From: Rossellomorea sp. AcN35-11
GTDB lineage: Bacteria; Bacillota; Bacilli; Bacillales; Bacillaceae_B
Length of the DNA stretch: 64,000 nt
Direction of reading: 5' to 3'
NCBI GenBank assembly: GCA_030388825.1
Contig: CP128836.1
Span: 496,001-560,000 of the forward strand
Shown here: piece after piece, positions 50,350 through 58,183 of the stretch
Position numbering within the stretch: the first letter of the stretch is position 1
Layout of the letters: the number at the start of each line of letters is the position of its first letter
Notes under the pieces: model-generated
What the model saw: the letters and a program-made list of their open reading frames with translations, nothing else
Database searches by the model: none
What the model was told of the DNA's origin: nothing
Position numbers and translations under genes: made by a program

Positions 50350-50539
50350 TACGCTTTAAATATAAGTGTGCAGATTTTTTAATCACTTCTACTGTTTCTT
50401 TTTCGGTAAGTTCTTCAAAAGCATATGCAACTTCATCAGGTATACTCTCAAAGGAACCTTCCAACTCAATGATTGCTGCTAAATACTCCATATTACTGTT
50501 TAAAATCCATTCCACTACAATTCGTTGATTCTTTTTCAT
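50342..50539 (-). CDS. small-array family B protein, copy 2, 65 aa
   Basis: Paralogue of 43891-44088. Product opens KKNQRIVVEWILNSNMEYLA and ends EVIKKSAHLYLKRMS. ATG follows AAGTAGGG. The two copies lie about 6.4 kb apart at opposite ends of the array. Function unknown. Confidence 0.55.
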   Translation of the reverse strand: MKKNQRIVVEWILNSNMEYLAAIIELEGSFESIPDEVAYAFEELTEKETVEVIKKSAHLYLKRMS

Positions 50540-50554
50540 TACTATCCCTACTTT

Positions 50555-50610
50555 CTTCCTGCACAGTATTGGTCAAGGATCTATTAAACTCTTTCGCCTA
50601 TAGTGCATTA
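50555..50610 (-). repeat. intergenic repeat copy of the small-gene array
   Basis: Plus strand TCTTCCTGCACAGTATTGGT, then CAAGGATCTATTAAACTCTT and TCGCCTATAGTGCA. Confidence 0.75.
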
Positions 50611-50847
50611 TTTGGAATCGTTTAAATAAAGTTCAATTTCACTTGCTACAATTAGAGACCCCTCACCACTCAACTCATAAATCCCATAATAATTAGGATA
50701 AAAACCACTATCAATGATTCTCCTTATATTGCATTTTGTACCCCGTATCAACCATTCCAAGTGGTCTCTCTTCTCTTGTCTAATATTTATCAGAATCAGA
50801 AGAACAACCCTATCAGCAACTTTAATGAGTTGAAAGTTTGGCTCCAT
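50608..50847 (-). CDS. hypothetical protein, 79 aa
   Basis: Starts NFQLIKVADRVVLLILINI, then RDHLEWLIRGTKCNIRRII and YPNYYGIYELSGEGSLIVAS. An alpha/beta fold. ATG with AAGGAG about 12 bases upstream. Unrecognised. Confidence 0.45.
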   Translation of the reverse strand: MEPNFQLIKVADRVVLLILINIRQEKRDHLEWLIRGTKCNIRRIIDSGFYPNYYGIYELSGEGSLIVASEIELYLNDSK

Positions 50848-50858
50848 TTATTCAAGCA

Positions 50859-50914
50859 ACTCCTTCGCTATATTTGTAGAGAATCTATTAAACTCTTTCG
50901 TGGGGTAGTTCATT
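50859..50914 (-). repeat. intergenic repeat copy of the small-gene array
   Basis: Plus strand ACTCCTTCGCTATATTTGTA, then GAGAATCTATTAAACTCTTT and CGTGGGGTAGTTCA. Confidence 0.75.
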
Positions 50915-51050
50915 ACTTAGATAGCTTTTCAAGCATTTTGTAATACCAATCACAGTCTTCTTCTGACAAATCTCCACTATCCAATTCATTGCGAAGCAAC
51001 GCATAAAGCCTTTCTGCGTCTTTATCAGCAAGATAAACCTGTTTACCCAT
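50913..51050 (-). CDS. small-array family C protein, copy 2, 45 aa
   Basis: ATG at 51050 with GGAGGT upstream. Product GKQVYLADKDAERLYALLRN then SGDLSEEDCDWYYKMLEKL. Related in layout to 48715-48864. Helical after a short strand. Function unknown. Confidence 0.5.
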   Translation of the reverse strand: MGKQVYLADKDAERLYALLRNELDSGDLSEEDCDWYYKMLEKLSK

Positions 51051-51057
51051 AAGAATA

Positions 51058-51120
51058 CCTCCTTTTACTGCACTACATTGGTCAAGAACCTATTAAACTC
51101 TTTCATCGAAATATACAGCA
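51058..51120 (-). repeat. intergenic repeat copy of the small-gene array
   Basis: Plus strand CTCCTTTTACTGCACTACAT, then TGGTCAAGAACCTATTAAAC and TCTTTCATCGAAATATACA. Last clear copy; a trace may persist near 51580-51600. Confidence 0.75.
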
Positions 51121-51127
51121 AATTTCA

Positions 51128-51442
51128 CTATGTTTTACTTATTAAATCTTTTATAAAAATCTCGAAATAATCATTTCTGAGCTTTTTGTAAATTTCAACA
51201 ATTAACCCCTCTACGGCATTGCGTTCTTTCATCTTCTTTAACGCTTTTCGTTGATGTAATAATTCATTTATCTCTAGTAATATAGTTTTGAGCTGACTTA
51301 TAACCAATTCAGCTTCATGCTCTGTCTTGCTTTTATGAACCACTTCCCATTTACTTTGAAACATTTGAACATTCTTTTCATGTATTAGTATTACATCGAA
51401 TCCCTCACAATCAAGATTAGGGAATTCACTTCCAATATGCAA
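51128..51442 (-). CDS. hypothetical protein, 104 aa
   Basis: Helical, with ELVISQLKTILLEINELLHQ and basic RKALKKMKERNAV. The TTG start has no clear ribosome site and a stop lies ten codons upstream, so the true N-terminus may be lost. Unrecognised. Confidence 0.4.
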   Translation of the reverse strand: MHIGSEFPNLDCEGFDVILIHEKNVQMFQSKWEVVHKSKTEHEAELVISQLKTILLEINELLHQRKALKKMKERNAVEGLIVEIYKKLRNDYFEIFIKDLISKT

Positions 51443-51605
51443 AAAGTGCTCGGCATTATTTTTATTATCTCAAACGTAATTTTTAAACAAAGAAATATAA
51501 GCAAAAAATTATCCATACTGATAGAGTGACTGAGAATGTGGAGGTAATGATCTCATTTTGAGAAGATGGATAACCTCTACTCTAGTTCTATCATCGTACT
51601 ACGAC

Positions 51606-51917
51606 CTAGATTCTATTATTGATTATCTCTTGAATTACATCTCCAGCATCATAAAAACCAAGCTTAGTGGAAACCCAATATAGGTCTATCAATTGGTCAA
51701 GAGCAGCATCTTGTCTTTGAGGGCAATCTTTAACTTTTTTCATTTCTTCTTTCCAGTTAGCCCCCTTCTGAACAGCTTCAGTATTTGCTATTTCGATCAC
51801 TTGTTCCATTAACCAATCGAAATCACCTTCATAAATGGTCACTAATGATTCCTCTCTGCCGGATGGTGGGAACTCCTTAGCCAGTTTCAAATTTTCTAGC
51901 CTTTCATAAGAATTCAT
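51606..51917 (-). CDS. hypothetical protein, 103 aa
   Basis: Acidic. Contains YEGDFDWLMEQVIEIANTEA and an aromatic middle (LIDLYWVSTKLGFYDAG). ATG follows GAGGAGGAATTAG. Resembles in style the gene at 48928-49197. Unrecognised. Confidence 0.5.
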   Translation of the reverse strand: MNSYERLENLKLAKEFPPSGREESLVTIYEGDFDWLMEQVIEIANTEAVQKGANWKEEMKKVKDCPQRQDAALDQLIDLYWVSTKLGFYDAGDVIQEIINNRI

Positions 51918-52111
51918 CTAATTCCTCCTCTAAACAAATTCAGATTTAAAAATAATTAGAATACATCCTTGAGATGAACAAATCGATCTTGCTGATATAG
52001 ATACAGGAAGGATTTATCACTTATACGTATTGAATTAGATTGTGGAGACTTATCGCTAAACCAAGACTCTATTTTTGATTAACCACTCTCCCTCAGGACA
52101 TATTAAAAACA

Positions 52112-52330
52112 TTACTTTCCACTAAATTCTAGCCTTACTTCTGTATGTAACGTATTGTATGTATGCGAATTTCCATCTCTTTTTACCCACTCTCTATAGC
52201 AAGCACTTACCTGATCGTGACTTTCATGAAATTGCGCGGACCAGAAAACAGATTCCCAAATTTTATCTTTTGTTTCCACCACTAACTCAGTTTCACTCAT
52301 ACTCGATATCTCTTCAGCATAACCTTCCAT
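52112..52330 (-). CDS. hypothetical protein, 72 aa
   Basis: Acidic, aromatic (ETKDKIWESVFWSAQFHESH). ATG follows AGAAAGGTGGAAGAG. Unrecognised. Confidence 0.45.
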   Translation of the reverse strand: MEGYAEEISSMSETELVVETKDKIWESVFWSAQFHESHDQVSACYREWVKRDGNSHTYNTLHTEVRLEFSGK

Positions 52331-52392
52331 AACTCTTCCACCTTTCTCAATTACAAAACACTCTAACCACGATATCCACCATCAAATTTCCC

Positions 52393-52479
52393 TTAATAAC
52401 TGTTACCAAGAATAGTAAATATGCCGTTGTGCTCTTTGAATTGATATTCCTCTCCACATAACTCACAATGCGTGTTCAA
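52393..52479 (-). CDS. tiny zinc-half-site peptide, 28 aa
   Basis: TTG at 52479 overlaps the TGA of the upstream frame and has GAAGGA at nine bases. Product starts NTHCELCGEEYQFKEH, a CxxC knuckle. Very short; low confidence. Confidence 0.3.
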   Translation of the reverse strand: MNTHCELCGEEYQFKEHNGIFTILGNSY

Positions 52480-52738
52480 TGTTTCGGTTCCTTCTCCAGA
52501 CCAATCAGTTTTATGACTTTTTTAGAGAGTTCACCATCTGCTTTAATTCTTAAGCTTTGTGTTACCACAAACGTCCTAATCATAATGATTTCTCCAGGAC
52601 AACTAGTGCAGTAGGATTTATGGCTTGTTCGATCTTGATGGCAACTTACATGGGATAACCTACCTCCACCCACTCAATATAGCTCTTTCTTATATGCACA
52701 GTCTTTTTACAATAAAAACACGGTTTGTCATTAGCCAT
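52476..52738 (-). pseudogene. possible frameshifted zinc-ribbon protein
   Basis: ATG at 52738 starts ANDKPCFYCKKTVHIRKSYI and stops at 52646. A different frame continues SCHQDRTSHKSYCTSCPGE and then IIMIRTFVVTQSLRIKADG to TGA at 52476. The two halves each carry a cysteine pair (CFYC, CTSC), which together make one ribbon, so a one-base change probably split one gene. Alternatively the last 35 residues, starting MIRTFVV with GGAG upstream, are a separate peptide (52476-52583). Confidence 0.35.
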
Positions 52739-52876
52739 CTCTAATTCCCCCTTTTATATCCACGCTATTACCAACGATTAAATGTAAAAAAGTGAGTGTT
52801 AAAATCCAATAAATTTATCGTAGCACTAAGACCTAAACTTGGATAGAATTAGGGAATTCAAATTTAGATAGAACAC

Positions 52877-53848
52877 CTAATCATCACTTTTAAATACATC
52901 TATATTCATTTCATCCATCACTTTTTGTTTAGCGGCATCCGTAACATGAGTATATCTTTGGGTGGTATTTAAATTTGAATGCCCTAACAACTCCTGAACA
53001 GTTCTAATATCATATCCTTGTTGAAGCAACATAGTGGCAAAGGTATGACGAAGCTTATGACTGGATATGTTCCGATCTTTTAGCTGTTCATGTTCCGTTT
53101 GCTCATTCAGTGCCTTACGGATATTCTCTGTGATTCTTTGGATCCTCCTCTTGGATAACCTCTTTCCGAATCTACTTAAAAACAGAGCATCTTCATGCCC
53201 TTTCATCGGGTATTCTCTATGGTTCTCAATGTAGTCATTGATAACTTGATACAAGTCTTTAGGTAGTGGAATATACCTTGTTTTATTACCTTTACCTTTT
53301 ACAGACAACCCTTTTTGACCATGGTTAATGCTTGATTTATTCAGTGAGTGAACCTCTTCAACCCTCAGACCGCAGTATGTCATTAAGCCCAAGATCACTT
53401 TATTTCTTTTCACGTACATCTTCTTGCTCACTTTTGCGATTTGGGAGAAAAACACCCCTAATTCACTTTTCTCCAAATAGGAAGGTAAAGAGTTTCTTTC
53501 CTCTTTGGCCCTTTCAATTCCTTCAACCGGATTTGAGCTCACTACCTCGTATTCAATCAAACATTTATAAAAAGCTCGAACGGCCATTAATTTATAATTT
53601 CTTGTGCCGGGACCATTCCCCAATTTATTCTTCAAGTAATTCAAATACAAATTAATTTCTAATTTACGAACATCCTGGAGCGGTACAGGTTCAGAAACCT
53701 TATTGATCCGATTGATAAATTCTAAGAAAGAAGAAACATGACTTAAATAATTTTTGATTGTGTGCTGGGAGTAATCTTTATTGTCCATATGCGTTTCAAA
53801 AACGAGCAATTCGTCATTATAGCAACGTTTTATCTCCTCTTTTTGCAA
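52877..53848 (-). CDS. XerC/XerD-like tyrosine recombinase, 323 aa
   Basis: Site-specific tyrosine recombinase. N-terminal core-binding domain (about 15-110), catalytic domain (125-310) with R162 (GLRVEEVHSL), K186 (KGKGNK), H264 and R267 (SSHKLRHTFATML), H290 (LLGHSN) and Y299 (RYTHV). Length fits XerC/XerD and mobile-element recombinases. TTG start follows AAAGGGG. No accompanying attachment repeat was recognised. It stands at the upstream border of the small-gene array and so could be its mobiliser, an untested idea. Confidence 0.85.
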   Translation of the reverse strand: MQKEEIKRCYNDELLVFETHMDNKDYSQHTIKNYLSHVSSFLEFINRINKVSEPVPLQDVRKLEINLYLNYLKNKLGNGPGTRNYKLMAVRAFYKCLIEYEVVSSNPVEGIERAKEERNSLPSYLEKSELGVFFSQIAKVSKKMYVKRNKVILGLMTYCGLRVEEVHSLNKSSINHGQKGLSVKGKGNKTRYIPLPKDLYQVINDYIENHREYPMKGHEDALFLSRFGKRLSKRRIQRITENIRKALNEQTEHEQLKDRNISSHKLRHTFATMLLQQGYDIRTVQELLGHSNLNTTQRYTHVTDAAKQKVMDEMNIDVFKSDD

Positions 53849-53983
53849 AGAAATTACCCCTTTCTATTATTTTTTCAATCTATGAATATGTCACATTATT
53901 AATATAATACGCCATGTCCACGATATGAGCAAAATATGGAATTTTAATTAGTTATTGGTAATGGATTGGTCGATAGCGAAATT

Positions 53984-54014
53984 AAAAAGAAGGCCATAAA
54001 AATGACCTTCTTTT
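53984..54014 (-). terminator. terminator upstream of the recombinase gene
   Basis: AAAAGAAGGCCA pairs with TGACCTTCTTTT around AAAA. T-rich on both shoulders. The rest of 53849-54189 shows no gene. Confidence 0.7.
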
Positions 54015-54189
54015 CACTACTTAGAGCTTTATTAATTACTGACCTGAAACTATTGAAAATGTAATCGTAGATTCATATGACGTTGGACCTGACGGGTACT
54101 TCGCTAATCGACTTCAAATCCTTACTAACACTTCCAGCGCCCAAAGAACTAAAATAAAGGATAAACAAGTCAAGAGAACTTTTCATCCA

Positions 54190-54285
54190 TCAATCTTCCT
54201 CCCTATAACTAGCAATCCTATACAACTCATAACATAGCATGAAGAAGCTCATAGCACCGAACAGAACCCCACAAAACTCGAACAA
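54190..54285 (-). CDS. possible 31-aa membrane peptide
   Basis: TTG at 54285 with AAAGGT upstream, starting next to the stop of the hydrolase gene. Product FEFCGVLFGAMSFFMLCYEL then YRIASYREED: one TM segment and a charged tail. Plausible but short. Confidence 0.3.
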   Translation of the reverse strand: MFEFCGVLFGAMSFFMLCYELYRIASYREED

Positions 54286-54288
54286 AAT

Positions 54289-55221
54289 CTACCTTTGGTA
54301 CCTAAGGTTGTTTATACTGGTGCACACTTCATTTAATTCATCACTATTTAAGAGTTTTCTTTTATATTTTTGAGGAAGCAACTCGTATCCAACATCTATC
54401 CCTTTAAGTCCCCCAGCAATAGCAGCAATCGTATCACTATCGCCTCCTTTATTCGCAGCTTGTACAACCACTTCTTCATAAGTCTCACAGTTTAGAAGAT
54501 GATACAAGACCCATCTAAAGGTATTTTCGACAAATCCATCATGAGGGACATCCGGTTCCCGCCGATAATCTCCTTCATAGATTGTTCCTTTAATTTCATT
54601 ATAGATAGCAGTCCTCAATGGCACCCCATCCAACAACCCATAGGCGATCATATTATAAATCACGCACGTTTCTTCCGACCGAACATCATAATGAGTCATT
54701 TTAGACTGGTCCACACTTACTTTCCGAATGGTTTCGACATCAGAATATATCAAAGCTACAGGCAAACACCTCATAAGCGAACCGTTACCAGCGGACTTCT
54801 CATGCAGGTATTGGTAATGAGCCATCTCTGCAATTGATGCCCAATCAGAACCGTACAACACTTGAACACTTTTATTTTTAAATAAACTTAGCACCGTATT
54901 CACAATAAAACCGATATCTTTTGGATTAGTCCCCTTCCATTCTAGAAAACGATCACCTATGCTAAGAATAGGGTTTGATGGATTATCGATTATCCCCTTC
55001 GCTAACTCCAAAGTCATTGCAGTATCATCAGTTGTTTCCCCGGGTGCAAGCTTCATGATTCCTCCACCGATGATTTCATCTACATGGCCATAAAAATCCT
55101 TGATTTGAGATTCATTTAAAAACTCGGTAGTGGCTCCTAGTGCATCGCCAATAGCTAGACCATGTAAACCACCCTTAATTTTGTCCATTAAATCCATATG
55201 CGCTCCATAAATTTGATTCAC
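54289..55221 (-). CDS. ADP-ribosylglycohydrolase (DraG-like), 310 aa
   Basis: Hydrolase that removes ADP-ribose from proteins or other targets, with two magnesium ions. Conserved parts: GLAIGDALGATTEF, TTDDTAMTLELA (metal ligands T-D-D), GNGSLMRCLPVAL and NKGGDSDTIAAIAGG (D-S-D ligands). Length fits DraG/ARH family members (~300 aa). Start ambiguous: GTG at 55221 with AGAGGT upstream is used; ATG eight codons later with GGAG is also possible. No matching ADP-ribosyltransferase gene was seen, so it may act on a host or phage enzyme. Confidence 0.85.
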   Translation of the reverse strand: MNQIYGAHMDLMDKIKGGLHGLAIGDALGATTEFLNESQIKDFYGHVDEIIGGGIMKLAPGETTDDTAMTLELAKGIIDNPSNPILSIGDRFLEWKGTNPKDIGFIVNTVLSLFKNKSVQVLYGSDWASIAEMAHYQYLHEKSAGNGSLMRCLPVALIYSDVETIRKVSVDQSKMTHYDVRSEETCVIYNMIAYGLLDGVPLRTAIYNEIKGTIYEGDYRREPDVPHDGFVENTFRWVLYHLLNCETYEEVVVQAANKGGDSDTIAAIAGGLKGIDVGYELLPQKYKRKLLNSDELNEVCTSINNLRYQR

Positions 55222-55246
55222 AACTTCCACACCTCTTTTTTACATT

Positions 55247-55835
55247 TTATTTCTGTTGTTTGTTCCAAACGTGTAGGATTAAGTCATACCTGGCATCTTT
55301 CGAGAACCTATTCCCCATATCCAGTTCCAGCTCCTTATATTCAATGTAAGGATCAATTGCATTTCCATGTATCTCTATTGCGACAGAACCGGAATACCTC
55401 TCACCATTAATCGTTTCAAACTCAACGTACTTCTTTTCTAAAGGCGTATTTATGTAGTCTATTTCAAAGTTATTGACCGATTGCTCCCTTTTGAATGCAG
55501 GAAAATGATAACTTACCAACTCTTCCTTCGTGTACGCTTTCTCTTCAAGATATTCTTTCGTTTTACTATCTTCATAAAGCATTACACATACTTCTAGTGG
55601 CAGAGCGACAATAACAACATATACGATCAAGCTCTTTATAACCCTGAGAAGCAAAGATGGCCAAAAGCTTCTCTTTTTATTCTTATTAAAAACACTTAAA
55701 ATTGTTCGATGTAAAAAGAGAATACCAACAAAGAACAGCACCACTTGAAAAAAAATCTACATTTTCATTTATGACTCCTATAACTTTTTGCATGAAATTC
55801 ATATCACTAATTTCCTGCAGCTCTTTTAAACTCAT
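55247..55835 (-). pseudogene. two-TM membrane protein, frameshifted at an A8 run
   Basis: The likely start is ATG at 55835 with GAGGGGA upstream, giving SLKELQEISDMNFMQKVIGV. At a run of eight adenines (55748-55755 plus strand, T8 on the coding strand) the frame must lose one base to continue QVVLFFVGILFLHR and the rest. With eight T it hits a stop soon. Without the shift the frame that is open to 55744 starts at an unlikely GTG. The intact protein would have two TM helices (~30-52 and 65-90 in the joined frame) and an outside domain. Such runs slip easily; phase variation, decay or sequencing error are all possible. Confidence 0.5.
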
Positions 55836-55944
55836 AAGTTCCCCTCTCAGCTGAACAATTCCCAAGGATGCAAGCTCTTTACATTCGTGTCTATCAACTC
55901 AGCCCACAAACCCAGCAGCCAGATTTAATAAAAACCAATCTTAC

Positions 55945-56589
55945 TTAAAACCTCAGATGGGGCATATCTTTATTTTTCTTCTCCTTTATATTCTTCTCTG
56001 CTTCTTTCTTAGTGTCGAATATATTATTGAATTGCATTCCTTCCACCCTAAAACCTTTTGTTTTTTGATGGCTAATCACAGCAAGCTTTTTACGAGATAC
56101 CATGACTACCGGATAAATATCATAACCGTGAACATAATACCCCACTTCACCTTCCATCCACTCACCTGTCTCCAACCGACCTTCAAAAGTATTCATTGGT
56201 TCCGGATATTTTCTTATTTTGTTCCTTCTACTAAGAAACTCCTCAATTGGCTCCTTCTCAGAAACTTTTAACAAATAAGCAATATCAGGATTATAGACAA
56301 CGGTGTTTTCAAGATTCACCACCTTAAGGATTAATTCATTGTTCACTCTCCTAGTGGACAAAATGATACCGTTTTTCCCTCCAGATGTACGAATAGGAAG
56401 GCCCGGAAATAAACCTTCTTCCCCTAACTTTTCTCCCTCTAGTACACCATGTTTGATGTACTTATCAACATTTCTAAATAATTGTTCTTTAGCTTTTTCG
56501 ATTGTATCTACATCATTTTCTTGTCCTGCTACAGTCACAGAAACAGGACCTTCAAAATTAAAAATTACTGTCTTTTTAGAGTATGTCAT
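55945..56589 (-). CDS. hypothetical protein, 214 aa
   Basis: Soluble, basic/acidic mixed. Contains VIFNFEGPVSVTVAGQENDV near the start and RRNKIRKYPEPMNTFEGRLE in the middle; the tail is lysine-rich (KKEAEKNIKEKKNKD). ATG at 56589 follows AGAGGTAGGAAA; a longer frame lacks a ribosome site. Unrecognised. Confidence 0.55.
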   Translation of the reverse strand: MTYSKKTVIFNFEGPVSVTVAGQENDVDTIEKAKEQLFRNVDKYIKHGVLEGEKLGEEGLFPGLPIRTSGGKNGIILSTRRVNNELILKVVNLENTVVYNPDIAYLLKVSEKEPIEEFLSRRNKIRKYPEPMNTFEGRLETGEWMEGEVGYYVHGYDIYPVVMVSRKKLAVISHQKTKGFRVEGMQFNNIFDTKKEAEKNIKEKKNKDMPHLRF

Positions 56590-56693
56590 TTTCCTACCTC
56601 TTTTCGGAGAACTCCTTTTTCGATTTACAATGGAGGCATTGTGAATACTGGACAACAACCCCCTGCAGCATCACTCTCAAAGGACATTCACGT

Positions 56694-57377
56694 TTATATT
56701 ATTGTGTTTATTAGTTCCTTAAACTGTTGAAGCGGTTGATGATTGGCTTTCTTCTGGTAGGTATGTTCTAGTTTAGAAATAAAACCTTCTTTGTCTTCAA
56801 TGGATGACCGATACAAAACATACTGCCCACGAAGGTCGGGGTCTTGAGCGATTTTCTCTAAAAAACCTAAAGTGCCTCTTTGAGTATTTAGATACATTTG
56901 ACCAAACAGTTTCATTTCTTTTTCAGATAAATCTTTTTTACAACACACATCCCAACCTAAAGCGGACGGATTAAAGTTTTCAGATTCAACCTGCTTGATT
57001 CTGACTAACTCGCTAATTTCTTTCATCAACGATAGAGGAAACCATGTTTTCTCCAGCAGTCCGTGATCTATTTTTTCACTCACAAGACTAAGAACTGCCA
57101 CTTCATTAATCGCTTCATTCCTCATGATTAATTGCGCTCTATTTTCTGGCCGTAAGAATTGCTCTATTTCCAGTATATAAGGAAAGTACCTGGCACAAGT
57201 TGAGTAGCCCGCTATCACTTGAGTCAACATAAACGCTTGAGCATTCTTATCCCTTTCTTCTTTTACTGAAAAATCGTCTTTCTGTATTTCCTTGATCCTC
57301 TCGATAAGGGTTTCATTATCAACCCTAATCCCATTTTTGATTATTTCGAGGCGCGGCAAAAACCAAACTCTTCTCAT
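56694..57377 (-). CDS. hypothetical helical protein, 227 aa
   Basis: Helical, soluble. Contains IERIKEIQKDDFSVKEERDK and several hydrophobic helices (EIEQFLRPENRAQLIM, INEVAVLSLVSEKIDHG). No RxxxxH or other HEPN motif. ATG follows AAAGGAGATAAT. It lies 75 bases after the minimal nucleotidyltransferase gene on the same strand, the usual place for a partner of a type VII-like MNT toxin-antitoxin pair, but the fold does not fit HEPN. Unassigned. Confidence 0.5.
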   Translation of the reverse strand: MRRVWFLPRLEIIKNGIRVDNETLIERIKEIQKDDFSVKEERDKNAQAFMLTQVIAGYSTCARYFPYILEIEQFLRPENRAQLIMRNEAINEVAVLSLVSEKIDHGLLEKTWFPLSLMKEISELVRIKQVESENFNPSALGWDVCCKKDLSEKEMKLFGQMYLNTQRGTLGFLEKIAQDPDLRGQYVLYRSSIEDKEGFISKLEHTYQKKANHQPLQQFKELINTII

Positions 57378-57451
57378 AATGATTATCTCCTTTAAATGCG
57401 AGATCGCAGTTTACATCCACATTTAATTTGTAACGTATGTTGGTTCCGAAT

Positions 57452-57676
57452 TCATTCAAGATAAGGCCTGCAAATACGTTTAACCGGTATCCCAGGGAAT
57501 AAGTAGGGATAATTCTCTAAGGACCTCTCAATGTTATCTACCTTTATAGCCAAGTCAAAATCAGAAAAAAGCTTATTTGTCCCCTTAATCATTGAACCAA
57601 AAACCAAGGCATTCTCAATCCGATACTCCAAGAGTTCTTCTTGTATTACATTAATTCTGCTTAGTAACTTCTCCAT
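57452..57676 (-). CDS. minimal nucleotidyltransferase (MNT-like), 74 aa
   Basis: The motif GSMIKGTNKLFSDFD gives G27-S28, ten residues, then D39-x-D41, the nucleotidyltransferase signature of MNT antitoxins and kanamycin-type enzymes. At 74 aa it is shorter than usual (~100-140), ending CRPYLE; it may be a minimal or C-terminally truncated form. ATG at 57676 follows GAAGGG. In HEPN-MNT systems the MNT modifies or inhibits the HEPN RNase by adenylylation (established for HepT/MntA). The neighbour at 56694-57377 is the only candidate partner here. Confidence 0.65.
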   Translation of the reverse strand: MEKLLSRINVIQEELLEYRIENALVFGSMIKGTNKLFSDFDLAIKVDNIERSLENYPYLFPGIPVKRICRPYLE

Positions 57677-57863
57677 TGTATTAACACCCTTCATCAGCCA
57701 AAACTTTCAACACTTAAAAGCGTAGGCCTTCTTTAATGTCGTGCCCGCTATGTATAGAACAATTTAATCTCACCACCCTCATTTTATTATGGGGATGGAT
57801 GACAGGCGAACATAGGCGATAAACAGCCAGGAAGGGTTCTTTCTTTCCAGTAAATTAAACTAC

Positions 57864-57892
57864 TTGAACAGGAACATGTGTTCTTATAAAAT
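57864..57892 (+). promoter_or_regulatory. sigma-A-like promoter with LexA/DinR box
   Basis: -35 TTGAAC (57864-57869), 17-bp spacer, -10 TAAAAT (57887-57892). The spacer holds GGAACATGTGTTCT (57871-57884), which fits the Bacillota LexA consensus CGAACRNRYGTTYC at 12 of 14 positions, including GAAC-N4-GTTC. LexA bound here would block transcription, so the small WYL-like gene downstream is likely SOS-induced. Confidence 0.6.
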
Positions 57893-57913
57893 TATAGTAT
57901 AGGAGATGATTTC

Positions 57914-58132
57914 ATGAACGTACTGCTTCAATACTCACTAGAAAATAAATCACCAATTGAACTTATTTATATGAATAACGCCGGCAATATGACTCAAAGA
58001 AAGATAATTGTAAGACAGGTGAAAGAGAATAGGGTTTTGGCTTACGACCTCCGAAAGCAACAACTTCGAACATTCAAGCTAGAGAACATCCTTTCAGTCG
58101 ATAAACAAAGAAGAAGGCTTAATTATGCTTGA
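57914..58132 (+). CDS. small WYL-like protein, 72 aa, likely SOS-regulated
   Basis: The product reads like a single WYL domain core: SPIELIYMNNAGNMTQRKII, then VLAYDLRKQQLRTFKLENIL with the R-T-F-x-L-x-x-I signature. Such small WYL proteins occur near yolD/uvrX in Bacillus and phages. ATG follows AGGAG. One of few plus-strand genes; a LexA box lies in its promoter. Ends before the shared terminator at 58184-58215. A damage-response role is a reasonable inference. Confidence 0.65.
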   Translation: MNVLLQYSLENKSPIELIYMNNAGNMTQRKIIVRQVKENRVLAYDLRKQQLRTFKLENILSVDKQRRRLNYA

Positions 58133-58183
58133 ACAAAACCAATCCCCCTCTCATTGATACTCGTTTCCACATTTATCAAAAAG

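Noticed and set aside
43283-51120. CRISPR array
   Set aside because: The repeats are spaced by whole genes of different length, contain ribosome sites and are not regularly spaced at 60-75 bp. No cas genes are present.
43283-51120. Integron attC array
   Set aside because: The repeats lack the long imperfect hairpin and core sites of attC, and no IntI-type integrase motif was seen. The idea of cassette exchange is kept, but not as a classical integron.
56694-57377. HEPN toxin paired with the MNT gene
   Set aside because: No RxxxxH motif is present, so the toxin role is not claimed.
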